A stretch of DNA of 55,150 nt from Escherichia fergusonii ATCC 35469. Its GTDB lineage: Bacteria; Pseudomonadota; Gammaproteobacteria; Enterobacterales; Enterobacteriaceae. Position 1 is the stretch's first letter. Each line of letters begins with the position of its first letter. The translations under genes were made by a program, and so were the position numbers. The DNA is taken from contig NC_011743.1 of the NCBI RefSeq assembly GCF_000026225.1, forward strand, positions 1 to 55,150. The letters run 5' to 3'. The notes beneath the pieces were generated by a model, which saw only the letters and a program-made list of their open reading frames with translations, searched no databases and had not been told where the DNA came from. Shown here piece by piece: positions 53,001 through 55,150 of the stretch.

Positions 53001-53744
53001 ATGACTGATATACAGGCCGCAACTGAGAGTATAGTTGCTGCGACATCCCATCCGGTTTCCGTACAGCTGATTAATCAAGGGGCGGGGATCTGGGGAAACG
53101 TGGCAACCGGGCTTATCACTGGCCTGCTTACTGGGGGTATAACACTCACTGGCATCTGGCTGACACATTATTTCACGCTTAAGCGTGAGAGACAGGCGTC
53201 AGAAGATAAAATGAAAAAGGAACTGCATTACATTGCCACCGAGTTGGTATTCATGCTTGAACGGTATGCTGAGGGTTGTTTCCGGGTTGTGACGGATGAC
53301 GGCCAGGATGATGATGCCCCCCAGCCTGAGAGAAAAGCTGTCACGAATTACCCTGAACTGAATCTGATCGATGTCTCCGGTGACTGGCGGACTTTAGAGC
53401 CACGTCTTATGTATCGCATCCGTGAACTGCCGGTGCTCCAGGATGAGGCCCACAGGGCAATTGCATATGCCGCCGAATACTCCGACCCTCCTTGGCATAA
53501 GGACTATTTCAGGGAACGGCAGTATCAGTTCACGCGCTTGGGCATCAACGCTGTCATTCTTGCCGTCCGTCTGCGCAAGGCAACCGGGATGCCCGAAACA
53601 CGTCTTACAGGTCATGATGAATGGTCTGCAGTTTCCGTGTTTCGTAAAGTCTGGAGGCGCGAAAGAGCCCTGCGCGCTGCTGAAGCTACCCGCAACAGGG
53701 AGTGGAATCAATTAGTGATACCTGATGGAATGTCAAACCAATGA
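53001..53744 (+). CDS. Unknown membrane-anchored protein, 247 residues
   Basis: The N terminus carries one hydrophobic helix (GNVATGLITGLLTGGITLTG then IWLTHYFTL) after about 35 polar residues, followed by a charged stretch (LKRERQASEDKMKKELHYIA) that looks like a coiled coil. The remainder is a soluble mixed domain (RTLEPRLMYRIRELPVLQDE, HKDYFRERQYQFTRLGINAV). So it is probably inner-membrane-anchored with a cytoplasmic domain. Its stop overlaps the resD ATG (ATGA), so it is coupled to the recombinase. Family not recognised. Confidence 0.8.
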   Translation: MTDIQAATESIVAATSHPVSVQLINQGAGIWGNVATGLITGLLTGGITLTGIWLTHYFTLKRERQASEDKMKKELHYIATELVFMLERYAEGCFRVVTDDGQDDDAPQPERKAVTNYPELNLIDVSGDWRTLEPRLMYRIRELPVLQDEAHRAIAYAAEYSDPPWHKDYFRERQYQFTRLGINAVILAVRLRKATGMPETRLTGHDEWSAVSVFRKVWRRERALRAAEATRNREWNQLVIPDGMSNQ

Positions 53745-54517
53745 GCGGCCTCTTATCATATTCTCACCCGCAGCAGCCGGCGCAAATGCCGGTGGCCATT
53801 GACTATCCCGCCGCGCTGGCCCTGCGCCAGATGGCGCTCGTTCAAGATGAACTACCGAAATACCTGCTGGCACCGGAAGTCAGCGCCCTGCTCCATTATG
53901 TGCCCGATTTGCACCGCAAGATGCTGCTGGCAACCCTCTGGAACACCGGCGCACGTATCAACGAGGCGCTGGCGCTGACCCGGGGGGATTTTTCGCTGGT
54001 GCCACCGTATCCGTTCGTGCAGCTGGCCACGCTTAAGCAGCGCACCGAAAAAGCGGCCAGGACAGCCGGCCGAGCTCCCGCCGGTAGCCAGGCTCATCGT
54101 CTGGTTCCGCTTTCCGATCACCACTACGTCAGCCAGCTGCAGATGATGGTGGCCACCCTGAAAATTCCGCTGGAAAGACGCAACAAGCGTACCGGCAGAA
54201 CAGAGAAAGCCCGCATCTGGGACATCACCGACCGGACAGTACGGACCTGGATTGGCGAAGCGGTTGAAGCGGCCGCCGTCGACGGGGTGACATTCTCGGT
54301 GCCGGTCACCCCGCATACGTTCCGCCACTCCTACGCGATGCATATGCTGTATGCCGGCATACCACTGAAGGTTTTGCAGAGCCTGATGGGCCACAAATCG
54401 ATTAGCTCGACGGAAGTCTATACGAAGGTGTTCGCACTTGATGTTGCTGCGCGGCATCGAGTTCAGTTTCAGATGCCCGAAGCGGATGCGGTAGCCATGC
54501 TGAAAGGGAATATTTAA
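53741..54517 (+). CDS. resD: ResD, plasmid multimer-resolving tyrosine recombinase
   Basis: 258 residues, the D-protein type of F and IncR plasmids. Tyrosine recombinase catalytic residues are all present: R72 (NTGARINEALAL), H192-R195 (PHTFRHSYAMHML), H218 (SLMGHKS) and the nucleophile Y227 (STEVYTKV). It converts plasmid multimers to monomers at a resolution site, likely nearby. Translationally coupled to the membrane protein upstream. Confidence 0.93.
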   Translation: MSGLLSYSHPQQPAQMPVAIDYPAALALRQMALVQDELPKYLLAPEVSALLHYVPDLHRKMLLATLWNTGARINEALALTRGDFSLVPPYPFVQLATLKQRTEKAARTAGRAPAGSQAHRLVPLSDHHYVSQLQMMVATLKIPLERRNKRTGRTEKARIWDITDRTVRTWIGEAVEAAAVDGVTFSVPVTPHTFRHSYAMHMLYAGIPLKVLQSLMGHKSISSTEVYTKVFALDVAARHRVQFQMPEADAVAMLKGNI

Positions 54518-54574
54518 GTACTTAGGAGAATGATGCTGGCGAACGTCCTGCTCGCCGGGGAGGTCTGTCAGACG

Positions 54575-54832
54575 TTATCTGGACCAGCTGACGGGAATAT
54601 CTGCTCTGTATTCCTCATACTGCTCATAGATCGCATGCTGAAGCATCGTAATACGTTCTGACAACCTGTTGGCGTCCGACATATGCCGCGATTCCCCCTC
54701 AATAGTGGTTTTCTGTCCATCCGGGAGATTGAGCGTGATCAATACCTTTGTATCACGAATAATCACCCCGTCAGTGAAAGAATTAAGACCACTCCTTACG
54801 GTATTATCTATCTGTATAGTTTCAAGTTTCAT
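54575..54832 (-). CDS. Unknown 85-residue protein
   Basis: From ATG 54832 with AGGAGGTAACAAG upstream, a strong ribosome site that decides the start. The protein (MKLETIQIDNTVRSGLNSFT) is made of predicted beta-strand followed by helix: DGVIIRDTKVLITLNLPDGQ, SDANRLSERITMLQHAIYEQ. It is convergent with resD. No family recognised. Confidence 0.72.
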   Translation of the reverse strand: MKLETIQIDNTVRSGLNSFTDGVIIRDTKVLITLNLPDGQKTTIEGESRHMSDANRLSERITMLQHAIYEQYEEYRADIPVSWSR

Positions 54833-54933
54833 CTTGTTACCTCCTGTTGACCGGATCCCAAGCATAGATATCTGAATTCAAATTGCCTAGTGAAATGTCT
54901 GGATATGCCGCATTTTTCCCCTTATACAGCGAA

Positions 54934-54951
54934 GCTGGCCAAAGGCCAGCC
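54934..54951. terminator. Hairpin after the small peptide gene
   Basis: GCTGGCC and GGCCAGC, a 7-bp GC-rich stem with a 3-base loop. The T-tract on either strand is poor, so it may stabilise the mRNA end more than terminate transcription. It is the end of the transcript predicted from 55047. Confidence 0.45.
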
Positions 54952-54960
54952 CGCTTGGAT

Positions 54961-55047
54961 TTATCGCTTTTGCCAGTAGATCAGCATGGCAAGGAACAGG
55001 ATTGTTGCCCCCTGAGAAGCGGTCAGGAAAGTTTCCAGCAATGACAT
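54961..55047 (-). CDS. Candidate small hydrophobic (type I toxin-like) peptide
   Basis: 28 codons: MSLLETFLTASQGATILFLA then MLIYWQKR, stop. One membrane helix is followed by a short positive tail, as in type I toxins and other small membrane proteins. GGAG lies 10 bases before the ATG. A strong hairpin, GCTGGCC(aaa)GGCCAGC, lies just downstream at about 54935-54951, and a second small hairpin with T-run is upstream at 55089-55110. I cannot assign it to a named family. Confidence 0.5.
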   Translation of the reverse strand: MSLLETFLTASQGATILFLAMLIYWQKR

Positions 55048-55150
55048 TATCGTAAAACTCCGCATTATTAATTTCAGGTGTGTGATTCAGGGGCCTTAGT
55101 CCCCCTTTTACAGGACGTAGTGTTCTGTCACGACGGAAGCCAGGGTTAAT

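Overview
This window reads as a multidrug-resistance plasmid, or a large part of one, from Enterobacterales (Klebsiella/Enterobacter type host inferred). The core backbone is IncR-like by gene order: an iteron-controlled repB, a P1-type parA-parB-parS cassette, umuDC next to a group II intron (retA), and, at the far end, vagC-vagD and the ResD tyrosine recombinase. No transfer genes, tRNA, rRNA or CRISPR array are visible.

Layout. 1-2.2 kb: replication origin with DnaA boxes, repB and 13 iterons of about 36 bp. 2.2-4.5 kb: partition genes and a parS site. 4.5-7.4 kb: SOS-controlled umuDC on the minus strand, with an internally deleted group II intron touching its LexA box. 7.4-9.1 kb: IS1 has cut away the front of a second initiator gene, but that replicon's 16 perfect-period 37-bp iterons survive. 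9.1-12.1 kb: IS903-type element cutting an SRAP-domain gene, GC-rich non-coding DNA, and an internally deleted IS3-family element. 12.1-28.9 kb: a less GC-rich accessory island with a small ribbon-helix-helix gene, an unknown gene and a complete, apparently intact type I BREX phage-defence operon (brxR, brxA, brxB, brxC, a DUF262/HNH nuclease-like gene, pglX, pglZ, brxL).

29.0-51.2 kb is a nest of mobile elements. The outer layer is an IS3-family element split into two ends. It holds an IS110-family element, which is split by a Tn5393 derivative (29716-49609) flanked by the 6-bp duplication TGATAT. Within Tn5393, IS1133 sits in the 3' end of tnpR (3-bp duplication TGG). Within IS1133 lie an exact-length Tn2 with blaTEM-1 and the tet(B) half of Tn10 (tetD, tetC, tetA, tetR, jemCBA, gltS, IS10). 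Then come strA-strB and the right Tn5393 repeat. 51.2-55.2 kb: vagCD, unknown genes, resD and a candidate small membrane peptide.

How it works together: RepB plus iterons replicate the plasmid. ParABS, VagCD and ResD keep it (partition, addiction, multimer resolution). UmuDC gives SOS mutagenesis. BREX protects the host from phages. The nested transposons confer resistance to streptomycin, penicillins and tetracycline. The most notable system is the BREX island with a DUF262-HNH gene between brxC and pglX, carried on the same replicon as the resistance genes.
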